Of a stretch of 64,000 nt of DNA, positions 43,759 to 51,596 are shown in pieces. The notes under the pieces were generated by a model. It searched no databases. It had not been told where the DNA came from and worked only from the letters and a program-made list of their open reading frames with translations. Position numbers and translations under genes: made by a program. Position 1 is the stretch's first letter; each line of letters starts with the position of its first letter. This DNA comes from Terriglobia bacterium. GTDB lineage: Bacteria > Acidobacteriota > Terriglobia > Terriglobales > Acidobacteriaceae. The DNA lies in the NCBI GenBank assembly GCA_020072815.1, contig JAIQGE010000003.1, positions 62,001 through 126,000 on the forward strand, read 5' to 3'.

Positions 43759-44917
43759 GAAGACGTCAGGAGAGCTGTTAATTTCGTGGGTGCTCATGGC
43801 GGCGCTGATGGCCGGGCAGAATCCTGCTTCGGTCCAGCCCGCGTCACAATCCCCAGCGCAGAACGTCCCGCAACAGGTTCAGGCCACTCCGGTCCCGCCG
43901 GATATTGACCCGGCAGATCCAGCTTTGCCGCTTTGGGCCCGGAGCAAAGCTCCCGCTGGGACCAACCCCAGCATTCCTCCAGTGGCTACGGCGTCACCCG
44001 CGCCAGGGCCTTTGCCCGAGACCGGCGAAGTCAAACGTAGCGGCGGCGGGTTTGTCATTGGCGTCCGCGTGGACGAGGTCACCCTGCAAGCCACGGTGAT
44101 TGACCACAACAAACGCCTGGTCACCGACCTGAAGCAATCCGATTTTGCCGTTTCTGAAGACGGCGCGCCGCAGCGCATCACCCATTTCAAGCATGAAGAT
44201 ATTCCGGTTTCCATGGGGATCCTGGTGGACAACTCCGGCTCCATGCGCGATAAACGGAGCGCGGTGACCAAAGCCGTGGTGAATCTGGTGCAAGCCAGCA
44301 ACGCCGAGGATGAAGTCTTCATCGTCAATTTCGACGACGAGCCTTATCTCGACCAGGATTTCACCAATCAGATCCCGCTCATGCGCGAGGCCCTGGAGCG
44401 CTCCAACACCCGCGGCGGCACCGCATTGTTTGACGCCGTGATCGCCGCAGCCGACCACCTCAAGGCCGGGCGGCGGGAAAAAAAGGTCTTGCTGATCGTG
44501 ACCGACGGCGAAGACAACGAGAGCCGGGAAACCCTGGAACAGTGCATTCGCGCCGTCCAGTTTGATAACGGCCCCACCATCTACGCGATTGGCATTCTGG
44601 GTGAGTATGGTAAGCAGAGGAAAGCCAAACGCGACCTGGAAGCGTTGTCCGCCCAAACCGGCGGGCTCGCGTTTTTTCCCAAGACCATTGAAGAAGTGGA
44701 CGAGATCAGCCAGGAAGTGGCGCGCGACATCCGCAACCAATACACCATCACCTACAAGCCGAGCAACCCGCGCGTCAACGGCGGCTTTCGCTTCGTGAAT
44801 GTTGAAGCCCGTGCGGAGGGCCATCGCGGCCTTGCCGTCCGGACGCGGCGCGGATATTTTGCCGGCGAACAGAAAACCGCCGCAACTCCGGTCAAAGCTC
44901 CAGCGGCCAGGAAGTAA
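43742..44917 (+). CDS. Secreted VWA-domain protein (acidobacterial type), copy 2
   Basis: A paralogue of 391 aa starts at ATG 43742, overlapping the preceding stop. Signal-like segment 'LLISWVLMAALMAGQ' (about residues 11-26), a Pro/Gln/Ala-rich stretch to about 95, the beta domain 'EVTLQATVIDHNKRLVTDLKQSDFAVSEDG', and VWA domain with MIDAS 'LVDNSGSMRDKRSAV' are visible. The end 'NQYTITYKPSNPRVNGGFRFVNVEARAEGHRGLAVRTRRGYFA' repeats the family pattern of copy 1. Both are probably translated from one mRNA and may interact. Confidence 0.88.
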   Translation: MPRPNKKTSGELLISWVLMAALMAGQNPASVQPASQSPAQNVPQQVQATPVPPDIDPADPALPLWARSKAPAGTNPSIPPVATASPAPGPLPETGEVKRSGGGFVIGVRVDEVTLQATVIDHNKRLVTDLKQSDFAVSEDGAPQRITHFKHEDIPVSMGILVDNSGSMRDKRSAVTKAVVNLVQASNAEDEVFIVNFDDEPYLDQDFTNQIPLMREALERSNTRGGTALFDAVIAAADHLKAGRREKKVLLIVTDGEDNESRETLEQCIRAVQFDNGPTIYAIGILGEYGKQRKAKRDLEALSAQTGGLAFFPKTIEEVDEISQEVARDIRNQYTITYKPSNPRVNGGFRFVNVEARAEGHRGLAVRTRRGYFAGEQKTAATPVKAPAARK

Positions 44918-45014
44918 ATTCCTTCCGAACAGCGCTCTCTTTACTACCTGGGCACTCGCAGCAGAAATACGGTGCGCCATTTGGGTTCGGGCTCTATATT
45001 TCCAGCAGACAAAT

Positions 45015-45248
45015 ATGCTCCCCCTCGCCCGGCACCAGGCAGTGTCCCGCAGGCAAGACCGTCTCATGCGCGAATTGGGACGCCATGAAGCCCATCTACA
45101 GGCCTGGATCAGCCAGTCCGCGAAGAATGCGCGCTGGTTTCGCAAAGACCCCATCGGCGCCATGCGCGCCGCCGGCCTGAACATTGACGACGACCTGATG
45201 TGCGAACTGGAGCGGATCACTGCCGGAATCGCGCGCAAGCTGAAGTAA
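45015..45248 (+). CDS. Small hypothetical protein, 77 aa
   Basis: ATG 45015 begins a short basic protein ('MLPLARHQAVSRRQDRLMRELGRHEAHLQAW') with a C-terminal 'FRKDPIGAMRAAGLNIDDDLMCELERI' segment. The tail pattern (DP, then Ala-rich, Gly, then acidic) resembles leader peptides of nitrile-hydratase/Nif11-type RiPPs, but no maturation genes are near, so this is weak. The frame is open upstream into the VWA gene; an in-frame ATG also lies at 45066. Coding is supported only by the helical, charged composition. Confidence 0.4.
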   Translation: MLPLARHQAVSRRQDRLMRELGRHEAHLQAWISQSAKNARWFRKDPIGAMRAAGLNIDDDLMCELERITAGIARKLK

Positions 45249-45436
45249 CTGAAGCGGCTAACGGCAATTTCCGAGTTGCCCATCACTCGCGTGCTATCCA
45301 AACGTCGGATCAATCTTTCCAGTCACATGCAAGTTTTTCGCCTTGGTCCGAAATTTGCTAAAACTTTGGAAATAGCGGTACGTCTAACCCCCTGACGGAA
45401 TTCCTGAAAGCGGATCAAAACAAGGTGCAATCTACA

Positions 45437-46027
45437 ATGAAACGGTCTTTGAAATGGTCTTCGCTTGCGCTGGTTGCGGTCACCACTCTGCTTGCTGCCG
45501 CCGGAATGAGTGTTCACAGTCAGGCCCAAACCCAGAATCAAGCTCCGGGTCCGGCGCTCTCCCGGTCCGACGAGATGTTGGACAGGTGGAACGACATTGG
45601 GAACAAACTTGTCGCCATGGCGAAGGATTTTCCCGAAGACAAATACGACTTCAAGGTGCAGAAGGACCAGCGCACCTTCGCCCAGAATCTTCTCCACGCC
45701 GCCGCACTGGATTTCGTTCTGATACGCAGGATTTCCGGATCCAACGTCGGGCCTGACTTCGGCAAGGGCGACAATCCTTCGCGCGACGTTTTCAAGACCA
45801 AGGCCGACGTAGTGAAGTTCATGCAGGAGGCCGTCGCGGACGGAGCGAGAGTCATTCAACAGCAGGGCGACGCGGGGTTGGACAAGACATCAAAATTCTT
45901 TGGGAACCGGATGGCCAACAACTCCTCCATCTGGACGTTTGCCATCGAGCACAGCGGCGAGCACTATGGCCAGCTTGTGGTCTACTATCGTGCGAACAAC
46001 CTGGTGCCACCGGACTCGCGCCGCTAA
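45437..46027 (+). CDS. Exported DinB-like protein
   Basis: ATG 45437 (AAGGT upstream) begins a signal peptide ('MKRSLKWSSLALVAVTTLLAAAG', cleavage near SQAQ). The 196-aa product then has a four-helix DinB pattern: 'LSRSDEMLDRWNDIGNKLVAMAKDFPEDKYDFKVQKDQRTFAQNLLHAAALDFVL' and the closing 'IWTFAIEHSGEHYGQLVVYYRANNLVPPDSR' that supplies His residues (EHSGEHYGQ). Such secreted DinB proteins are common in Acidobacteria, and their activity is unknown. It is separated from the ptx operon by 290 bp without genes. Confidence 0.85.
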   Translation: MKRSLKWSSLALVAVTTLLAAAGMSVHSQAQTQNQAPGPALSRSDEMLDRWNDIGNKLVAMAKDFPEDKYDFKVQKDQRTFAQNLLHAAALDFVLIRRISGSNVGPDFGKGDNPSRDVFKTKADVVKFMQEAVADGARVIQQQGDAGLDKTSKFFGNRMANNSSIWTFAIEHSGEHYGQLVVYYRANNLVPPDSRR

Positions 46028-46270
46028 TCCGGTAATCAGGTCCTTGAAAATTCAAGACTGCAATTTCTGACTCCCGTATTGCCGGCTACTCGGAAGTTAG
46101 GCGCCGAACACGGCTGTTGGAACTCACTTTCGGCGTGGTCGCAAAACTCGTCACAATTCGCCACCGCAAACCTGGCATCCATTTACTATCCTCAATCGTC
46201 ATTCACAAGCGTTTTTTGACCGCGTCCTCCAACTTCCTTTAGCATCTCCTCTCACAAACCTTCATCCAAC

Positions 46271-46299
46271 GAGCCAGCGTTCGCTTGTAAAGCTGGCTC
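46271..46299 (+). promoter_or_regulatory. Stem-loop just upstream of the ptx ribosome site
   Basis: GAGCCAGC (46271-46278) and GCTGGCTC (46292-46299) are perfect 8-bp arms with a 13-nt loop. The stem ends 5 nt before the AAGGAG that serves ptxB (46305-46310). It may be an operator or an RNA element that controls translation of the operon; no T-run follows. The 46028-46270 stretch shows no gene. Confidence 0.5.
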
Positions 46300-46317
46300 A
46301 ATCAAAGGAGCTTATTG

Positions 46318-47157
46318 ATGAGAAGAAATGCAGTGTTTTTGTTCCTTACGCTCGCCTTTGCGGTGCTTGCCGCGACCGCCGGCGACAAGCCGCTTGCCGT
46401 GGGCATGATTCCCGATGCCGGCGCCACGCAGATTTCCATCCAGGAAAAAGAACCTCTCAAAAACTACCTGGCCAAGCACCTGGGCCAGCCGGTCAACCTG
46501 ATCATTCCCACCAACTACAACGCCACCGTGGAAGCCCTGGGGAACGGTTCCCTGGACTTTGCATACCTTGGCGGCCTGACGTACGTGAAGGCCCACAAGA
46601 CCTATGGCGTGGTTCCCCTGGTGCAGCGCACCAGTGATCTGGAATTTCACTCGCTGTTTATCACCGGAGCAAACTCGTCCATCAGGTCGTTGGCGGACCT
46701 GAAGGGCAAGAACTTCGTTTTCGGCGACATCAATTCCACCAGCGGCCACCTGATGCCGTATCTGGAGTTGAAGCAGGCCGGCATTGACGTGGAAAAGGAC
46801 TTCAAATACCGCTACAGCGGCAGCCATCCCGCAACCGCCAAGGCCGTGGAGTCCGGGGCCGCGGACGCTGGCGCGCTTGACGAAAGCGTTTACAATGCCA
46901 TGGTCGCCGAAGGCAAGCTCGACAAGGCCAAGGTCCGCGTGTTCTACACGTCCAAGCCGTTTCTCGACTACGTTTGGGTGGCGCGCAAGGACGTTGGCAA
47001 AGCCGAGCAGGAAAAATTTGCCAAGGCGTTTACCGATCTGCAGGAAGGCAAGGACGATCAGATTCTGGGCATCGTGCGGGGCAAGAAGTTTGTTCGCGCC
47101 AGCGATGACCGGTATGAAATCCTCAGGAAAGTGGCCGAAGAGTTGAAAATGTTTTGA
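46318..47157 (+). CDS. ptxB: Phosphite/phosphonate ABC transporter substrate-binding protein
   Basis: ATG 46318, 7 nt behind AAGGAG, starts a 279-aa PhnD/PtxB-like binding protein. The signal peptide ends near 'LAATAGD'. Family segments: 'LAVGMIPDAGATQISIQEKEPLKNYLAKHLGQPVNLIIPTNY' (as separate motifs), 'GSLDFAYLGGLTYVKA', 'HSLFITGANSSIRSLADLKGKNFVFGDINSTSGHLMP' and 'GAADAGALDESVYNAMV'. Periplasmic capture of phosphite is inferred from the PtxD encoded in the same operon; a phosphonate ligand is possible. Stop to next start is 37 bp. Confidence 0.85.
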   Translation: MRRNAVFLFLTLAFAVLAATAGDKPLAVGMIPDAGATQISIQEKEPLKNYLAKHLGQPVNLIIPTNYNATVEALGNGSLDFAYLGGLTYVKAHKTYGVVPLVQRTSDLEFHSLFITGANSSIRSLADLKGKNFVFGDINSTSGHLMPYLELKQAGIDVEKDFKYRYSGSHPATAKAVESGAADAGALDESVYNAMVAEGKLDKAKVRVFYTSKPFLDYVWVARKDVGKAEQEKFAKAFTDLQEGKDDQILGIVRGKKFVRASDDRYEILRKVAEELKMF

Positions 47158-47194
47158 GCTGAGCTGAATCCCTGCGTTGCCGGGAGAACAATTA

Positions 47195-47941
47195 GTGACG
47201 GTACTCAACATCCAGGACCTGGTCGTGGTGCGCTCCAAGCACGCGCCGCCGGTCTTAAATGGCATCTCGCTCTCGCTCGGTCGCGGCGAGAAGGTGGCCA
47301 TCCTTGGCCCCAGTGGCGCGGGTAAGACCACTCTCTTCCGCGCGATCAACGGTTTTGTTCCCATCCAATCCGGAAGCATCACGGTAGACGGAATTTCCGT
47401 GAAAGGACTTCACGGCAGGCGCTTGCGTGAACTGCGGCGCCATATCGCCGTGGTGTCGCAGAGGCATGACCTGGTGGACCGCCTGCGTGTCCACCAGAAC
47501 GTGATGGCTGGGGCCTTGGGACGGTGGTCGGCTTGGCACGCGTTGCGGTTCCTGTTCTGGCCCAAAGCTGCAGAGCTGGCGGAAGCCGAGGCAGCTCTTC
47601 GCCGGGTGGGCATCGCGCACAAGCTGCGCGAACGTACATCCGACATTTCGGGCGGCGAGCATCAGCGCGTGGCGGTGGCGCGCGCGCTGGTGCAGCAGCC
47701 GTCACTCCTGCTGGCGGATGAACCTATCGCGTCACTCGATCCCGACCTGAGTGACCAGATTCTTGCTTTAATCTGCAGCCTGGCCAGCGAAGCCGGCTTT
47801 GCTTTGCTGTGTTCGCTGCACCAACCGGAATACGCTTACAAATATTTTGACCGGGTCATCAAGATCCAGCAGGGCGTTGCTGATTTTGCCGAGTCGCGCC
47901 CGGATGGGAACGCGGACCGGAGTCTGCGGGTGGCGGACTGA
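47195..47941 (+). CDS. ptxA: Phosphite/phosphonate ABC transporter ATPase
   Basis: GTG 47195 (GGGAG 8 nt upstream) gives 248 aa. ABC ATPase motifs are Walker A 'GPSGAGKTT' (38-46), the signature 'SGGEHQR' (152-158) and Walker B 'LLLADEP' (171-177) with 'SLDP'. The sequence 'LNGISLSLGRGEKVAILG' is typical of the PhnC/PtxA group. It energises the permease encoded directly behind. The ATPase stop overlaps the permease start by one base, showing tight coupling. Confidence 0.9.
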   Translation: MTVLNIQDLVVVRSKHAPPVLNGISLSLGRGEKVAILGPSGAGKTTLFRAINGFVPIQSGSITVDGISVKGLHGRRLRELRRHIAVVSQRHDLVDRLRVHQNVMAGALGRWSAWHALRFLFWPKAAELAEAEAALRRVGIAHKLRERTSDISGGEHQRVAVARALVQQPSLLLADEPIASLDPDLSDQILALICSLASEAGFALLCSLHQPEYAYKYFDRVIKIQQGVADFAESRPDGNADRSLRVAD

Positions 47942-49335
47942 TGCACATCTTGGAGAACTTCTTCGCGCAACTGCGGCTGTTTTTTCCGCCCGACCTCACG
48001 CCGTCCTTCCTGTGGGCGGAGCGCGTGCCGCTGTTGCAGACGGTGGAGATTGCGGCCGGGGCCATGGTGTTCTCGCTGAGCATCGGGCTGCTGCTGGCGT
48101 TGATCATCGGGGCACGATTGCCGGGCTCGCGCGTGCTCTACGCGGCGCTGGTTACGTTGCGCTGTATTCCGGATTTAACCATGGCGATTTTGTTCGTGGT
48201 GCTGGTGGGCATCGGACCGGGCGCCGGGATGCTGGCCATTGCCGTCTACTACGGCGCTGCCATGGGAAAGGTCTGCGGAGATCTATTTGTTTCGGCTGAT
48301 CCTGGGCCGGTGGAATCGCTCTCTTCCACCGGCGCCGGCGCGTTTACCGTGGCGTTTTACGGACAGCTTCCGCTGCGGCTGAAAGACCTGCTGACTTACG
48401 GCGCCTATGATTTTGAATGTGCCATGCGCGCCAGCGTGATTGTGGGCGCGGTGGGTGCAGGCGGGATCGGCACGGAGTTGGTGGGGACCATCAACAACAT
48501 TGACTACCGCCATGCCACCACGCTCATCCTCATGCTGGTGGCGCTGATCGCAGTCTTTGACCTGGGTGCGTTCGCCGTGCGCAAGTATCCGCAGCTGTTG
48601 CTGCTCTTCCTGGCCGGCGGACTCTATTCTGCGTGGGATTGCCGTCCGCAGATGTTTGCCTGGTCGCATACTTTGGATGTCCTGCGGCGCATGTGGCCGC
48701 CAAAGCTTTCGATTGATCAAGTGCATGCTCTTCCGCAACTCATCGGGGAGACCCTGGCGATTGCCTTCGGCGGCACGGCGCTCGCCGTGCTTTTCGCGAT
48801 TCCCCTCGGCGCAGCCGCGGCACGCAATCTTGCTCCCGCGTGGATGCACTTCCCCGTCCGGCGATTGTTGGAAGGTTTGCGCGCCATTCCTGAAGTGATC
48901 TGGGGACTGCTACTGGTCACCACCGCGGGCATCGGCCCCAAAGCCGGAGTCTTCGCCCTGGCGCTGCACAGCGCGGGAGTCTTCGGCAAGCTGTACGCCG
49001 AGTCCATTGAGAACGTGCAGTGGGAGCCGGTGATGGCCCTGGCCGCGACGGGCGGGCCGCGTGTGGCGATCGCCGGGTTTGGCCTGATGCCGCTGGCGTT
49101 TCCGCCCATGGCTATCCATACGCTGTTCCGGTTTGAATGGAATATTCGTGCGGCCACGATTGTCGGCATGATTGGCGCCGGCGGCATTGGAGGTGCGCTG
49201 TTCAACGCGCAACAGCAATTCTTTTATGATCAAATGCTCGCCTATCTGCTCATTACCTGGGTGCTGGTGATGCTGGCAGACTGGGCCAACGGGCAAGTGC
49301 GTAAACGCTGGAAAGTGACGGAAGGCCAAATATGA
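47941..49335 (+). CDS. ptxC: Phosphite/phosphonate permease, fused two-domain PhnE/PtxC
   Basis: This 464-aa protein is about twice the usual permease length (about 270) and carries two binding-protein-dependent transport membrane domains in tandem. The first (about residues 30-225) has 'GAMVFSLSIGLLLALIIGA', 'VESLSSTGAGAF' and 'VGAVGAGGIGTELVGT'. The second (about 260-455) has 'GGTALAVLFAIPLGAAAARN', 'ALAATGGPRVAIAGFGLMPLAFPPM' and 'VGMIGAGGIGGALFN'. Both keep the EAA-type cytoplasmic loop with Gly. A fused heterodimer-like permease replaces a homodimer here. It overlaps ptxD by 4 nt. Confidence 0.88.
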   Translation: MHILENFFAQLRLFFPPDLTPSFLWAERVPLLQTVEIAAGAMVFSLSIGLLLALIIGARLPGSRVLYAALVTLRCIPDLTMAILFVVLVGIGPGAGMLAIAVYYGAAMGKVCGDLFVSADPGPVESLSSTGAGAFTVAFYGQLPLRLKDLLTYGAYDFECAMRASVIVGAVGAGGIGTELVGTINNIDYRHATTLILMLVALIAVFDLGAFAVRKYPQLLLLFLAGGLYSAWDCRPQMFAWSHTLDVLRRMWPPKLSIDQVHALPQLIGETLAIAFGGTALAVLFAIPLGAAAARNLAPAWMHFPVRRLLEGLRAIPEVIWGLLLVTTAGIGPKAGVFALALHSAGVFGKLYAESIENVQWEPVMALAATGGPRVAIAGFGLMPLAFPPMAIHTLFRFEWNIRAATIVGMIGAGGIGGALFNAQQQFFYDQMLAYLLITWVLVMLADWANGQVRKRWKVTEGQI

Positions 49336-50342
49336 AAGCGCGCCCCAAAGTGGTGGTCACGCATCGCGTGCACCAGCCGGTGAAGGACCTGCTGGGCAAA
49401 GAGTGTGACGTGGTCGCCAATGAAGAGATTGAGGCCTGGTCGCGGACAAAACTTCTTGAAGTGGCGCGCGATGCCGACGGCCTTCTGGTCTTCATGCCTG
49501 ACCTGATAGATGAAGCTCTTCTGGCGGCATGCCCTGACTTGAAAGTGATTGCCGCCGCACTGAAAGGCTATGACAACATTGACGTGGCGGCCTGCACGCG
49601 ACGTGGCATATGGGTGACGATTGTGCCCGATTTGCTGTCGTCGCCCACGGCTGAGCTGGCGCTAACGCTTACGCTGGGTCTCACGCGTAACGTGCTGCCC
49701 GGCGATCGCCGCGTGCGCAGCGGTGAGTTTCACGGCTGGCGTCCCGTGCTGTATGGCGGCGGGCTGGTGGGCAGGACGGTGGGCGTCGTCGGCATGGGAC
49801 GGCTCGGGCAAGCGTTTGTCCGGTTGCTCGCCGGCTTCAATGCCAAAATCCTTTATTGCGATCCTGTCCAGCTTTCGCCGGTGCAGGAAGCGTTTTTAGG
49901 CGTGGCGCGCGCAACGTTCGATCAGCTTCTTGAGCAGAGCGATGTTGTGGTGGTGCTGGCGCCGCTAACCAACTCCACCTTGCACATGATCAACGCGGCA
50001 GCGCTGAGCAAATTGAAAGCTGGTGCGTACCTGGTCAACGTCGGCCGAGGATCGGTGGTAGATGAACAAGCGGTTGCGCAGGCGCTTCAAGCAGGCCGCC
50101 TGGCGGGATATGCAGCCGACGTCTTTGAGATGGAAGATTGGGCGCGGCAGGACCATCCTGCAACCGTCGAGCCGGCGCTGATCGGCGACGCGCAGCGAAC
50201 TCTGTTCACGCCGCATCTGGGCTCGGGGGTGAAAGCCGTTAGGCTGGAAATCGAACTGGCTGCGGCCAGCAGCATTCTTACAGTCCTGCGGGGCGAGCGG
50301 CCACCAGACGCCATCAATGAGCCGCCAAGCCGTTCATTCTAA
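49332..50342 (+). CDS. ptxD: Phosphite (phosphonate) dehydrogenase, NAD-dependent
   Basis: PtxD oxidises phosphite to phosphate with NAD+. The 336-aa protein follows the known P. stutzeri enzyme in stretches such as 'ALKGYDN', 'VPDLLSSPTAELA', 'VRSGEFHGW', 'GYAADVFEMEDWAR' and 'KAVRLEIE'. Catalytic candidates are Lys78, Arg239, Glu266 and His295, with Met55 present. Asp177 at the end of the second Rossmann strand points to NAD preference. The start overlaps the permease stop (ATGA), so ptxB-A-C-D form one transcript. No ptxE-like regulator is adjacent. A related 2-hydroxyacid dehydrogenase function is the main alternative. Confidence 0.86.
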   Translation: MKARPKVVVTHRVHQPVKDLLGKECDVVANEEIEAWSRTKLLEVARDADGLLVFMPDLIDEALLAACPDLKVIAAALKGYDNIDVAACTRRGIWVTIVPDLLSSPTAELALTLTLGLTRNVLPGDRRVRSGEFHGWRPVLYGGGLVGRTVGVVGMGRLGQAFVRLLAGFNAKILYCDPVQLSPVQEAFLGVARATFDQLLEQSDVVVVLAPLTNSTLHMINAAALSKLKAGAYLVNVGRGSVVDEQAVAQALQAGRLAGYAADVFEMEDWARQDHPATVEPALIGDAQRTLFTPHLGSGVKAVRLEIELAAASSILTVLRGERPPDAINEPPSRSF

Positions 50343-50746
50343 GCGGCTATTAGCAGTCTCATATCTGCAAGAGGCGGTCGTTCTCTAGGGCGTTCTGCTT
50401 AGCTTGTCACCTGAAAAACTGAGAAAAAGACCTCGCGCCTATATTTCCTGAGCTTTTTGACTGCACCACACCAATAGAGCCCAAATCGGGGCTTGTTCTT
50501 GCGCGGGCTTGCGGGCCGGAAGGTCTCCCGCGTGGGAATTGGTTTTTGAAACCATCGGGCCTTGGGACCGTCGGCAGAGAACCTGCTTTGGCGTCTCCCA
50601 AGGCCCTTAAAATTTTCTGGGCAGACGATTCGCGCGGCTTGGCGATGGCGATGGGCGCGGCTGATTCGCGACTTTCTCTGCGCAAACCCAACGTCTGGAC
50701 GCGACGCCTTTAGAGGGTTGCCACTCCGTTATGCTAAGCCGAGCCG
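50343..50746. other. Non-coding stretch after ptxD with a strong inverted repeat
   Basis: No convincing gene was found in these 404 bp; the open frames are Arg/Pro/Ser-rich and unsupported. A perfect 11-bp inverted repeat GGGCCTTGGGA (50557-50567) / TCCCAAGGCCC (50596-50606) encloses a 28-nt loop containing GCAG-AGAAC-CTGC. It could be the operon end or a structured RNA. Confidence 0.5.
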
Positions 50747-51118
50747 ATGGCTGGGTATAATCCCTTCGTGCCTGCTCGTCCTAATCCAAACCCGAGAAAC
50801 ACGGCCCAGACTTTTCCCCAACGCAGCCTGGTGTTCGCGGAATACAAGCGGCGTACCGGCGCGTGGCCCGTACTTTCCATGGCGCTGTACTTCGGACGCT
50901 TCGTGCTCATGCTGGCCGGCGTCTCTTTTCTCTTCTGGTATGGCCGGAGCCACGCCGAATCCCAAGTTCGAACCACGATCTACTTTCTACTGGCCACTCT
51001 GCCCGTGGCTCTGGCGTGGAGTGTGACCGAGTCGGTGGCCTGGAACCGCGACTTGCGGCGCCAAGGCCTGATTCCACCTCGAACAATTCTTGGAGTGAGG
51101 CAGCTTCCGCCGGAATAA
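50747..51118 (+). CDS. Small membrane protein, 123 aa
   Basis: ATG 50747 starts a basic, Pro-rich N-terminus ('MAGYNPFVPARPNPNPRN'). Two hydrophobic helices follow (about residues 41-64 'VLSMALYFGRFVLMLAGVSF' and 77-95 'IYFLLATLPVALAWSVTESV'), then a short Arg-rich tail ending in 'GVRQLPPE'. No family recognised. The consistent frame and membrane pattern suggest a real protein, but the ribosome site is weak. It is separated from the cysK-like gene by 478 bp of repeat-containing DNA. Confidence 0.55.
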   Translation: MAGYNPFVPARPNPNPRNTAQTFPQRSLVFAEYKRRTGAWPVLSMALYFGRFVLMLAGVSFLFWYGRSHAESQVRTTIYFLLATLPVALAWSVTESVAWNRDLRRQGLIPPRTILGVRQLPPE

Positions 51119-51596
51119 CAGGCAGCGCGCCCGCGAAGCCGGCTCTTTTACCACAGAGATCACAGAGGAACTCAGAGGCAAAGCCGGAGAACCACAAAGG
51201 ACACGAAAGCGCCGAGTGGCTTGCAGCAAGCACATAAAACGTCCTGAGTGTGCGGAATTCCCTGGCGGTTTGTCGCGAAGCGACCCAAAAAAGGGAGCGC
51301 GCAGTCTTCCGGGATCCACGCACCCCCCTTTTAGCAGTCGACGGATGAGCCTGCTGGGGAGATAGAGTATTTCAATGTCGAAGAGGTTGCACACTGTTTC
51401 TAGTCACATCGAACCCTGACCAAGCGGACAAGGCCTGGGCGATTGCCTGGACATGTCGCAAATCTTTCCGTAGTACAGTTCATTGTTTGGAACATGCGTG
51501 GTTTTCCCCTTGACTTTCGTTGCGCGGAAGTCTGCCTGGGCGGAGGATTTGCAGCAAAGCACTGCCGGCGTGTTACTCTAAAAAGTTTGGTTCCTG
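51119..51596. repeat. Intergenic region with a CCACAGAG-type repeat, no gene seen
   Basis: The 478-bp space before the cysteine synthase gene contains the word CCACAGAGATCACAGAGG (51151-51168), one arm of the hairpin family also found at 53878. It also holds 'GGTTTGTCGCGAAGCGACC'-type DNA (51269-51287; the gene-free 4330 region has the same word with one change). Open frames in it are composed of unlikely residues. No riboswitch consensus was recognised. Confidence 0.5.

Noticed and set aside
50407-50691. 94-residue minus-strand frame after ptxD
   Set aside because: Arg/Ser/Pro-rich, lies over the inverted repeat, without ribosome site or domain.
51119-51596. Possible SAM riboswitch before the cysteine synthase gene
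   Set aside because: No SAM-I core or other recognised aptamer sequence was found; repeats explain the region.
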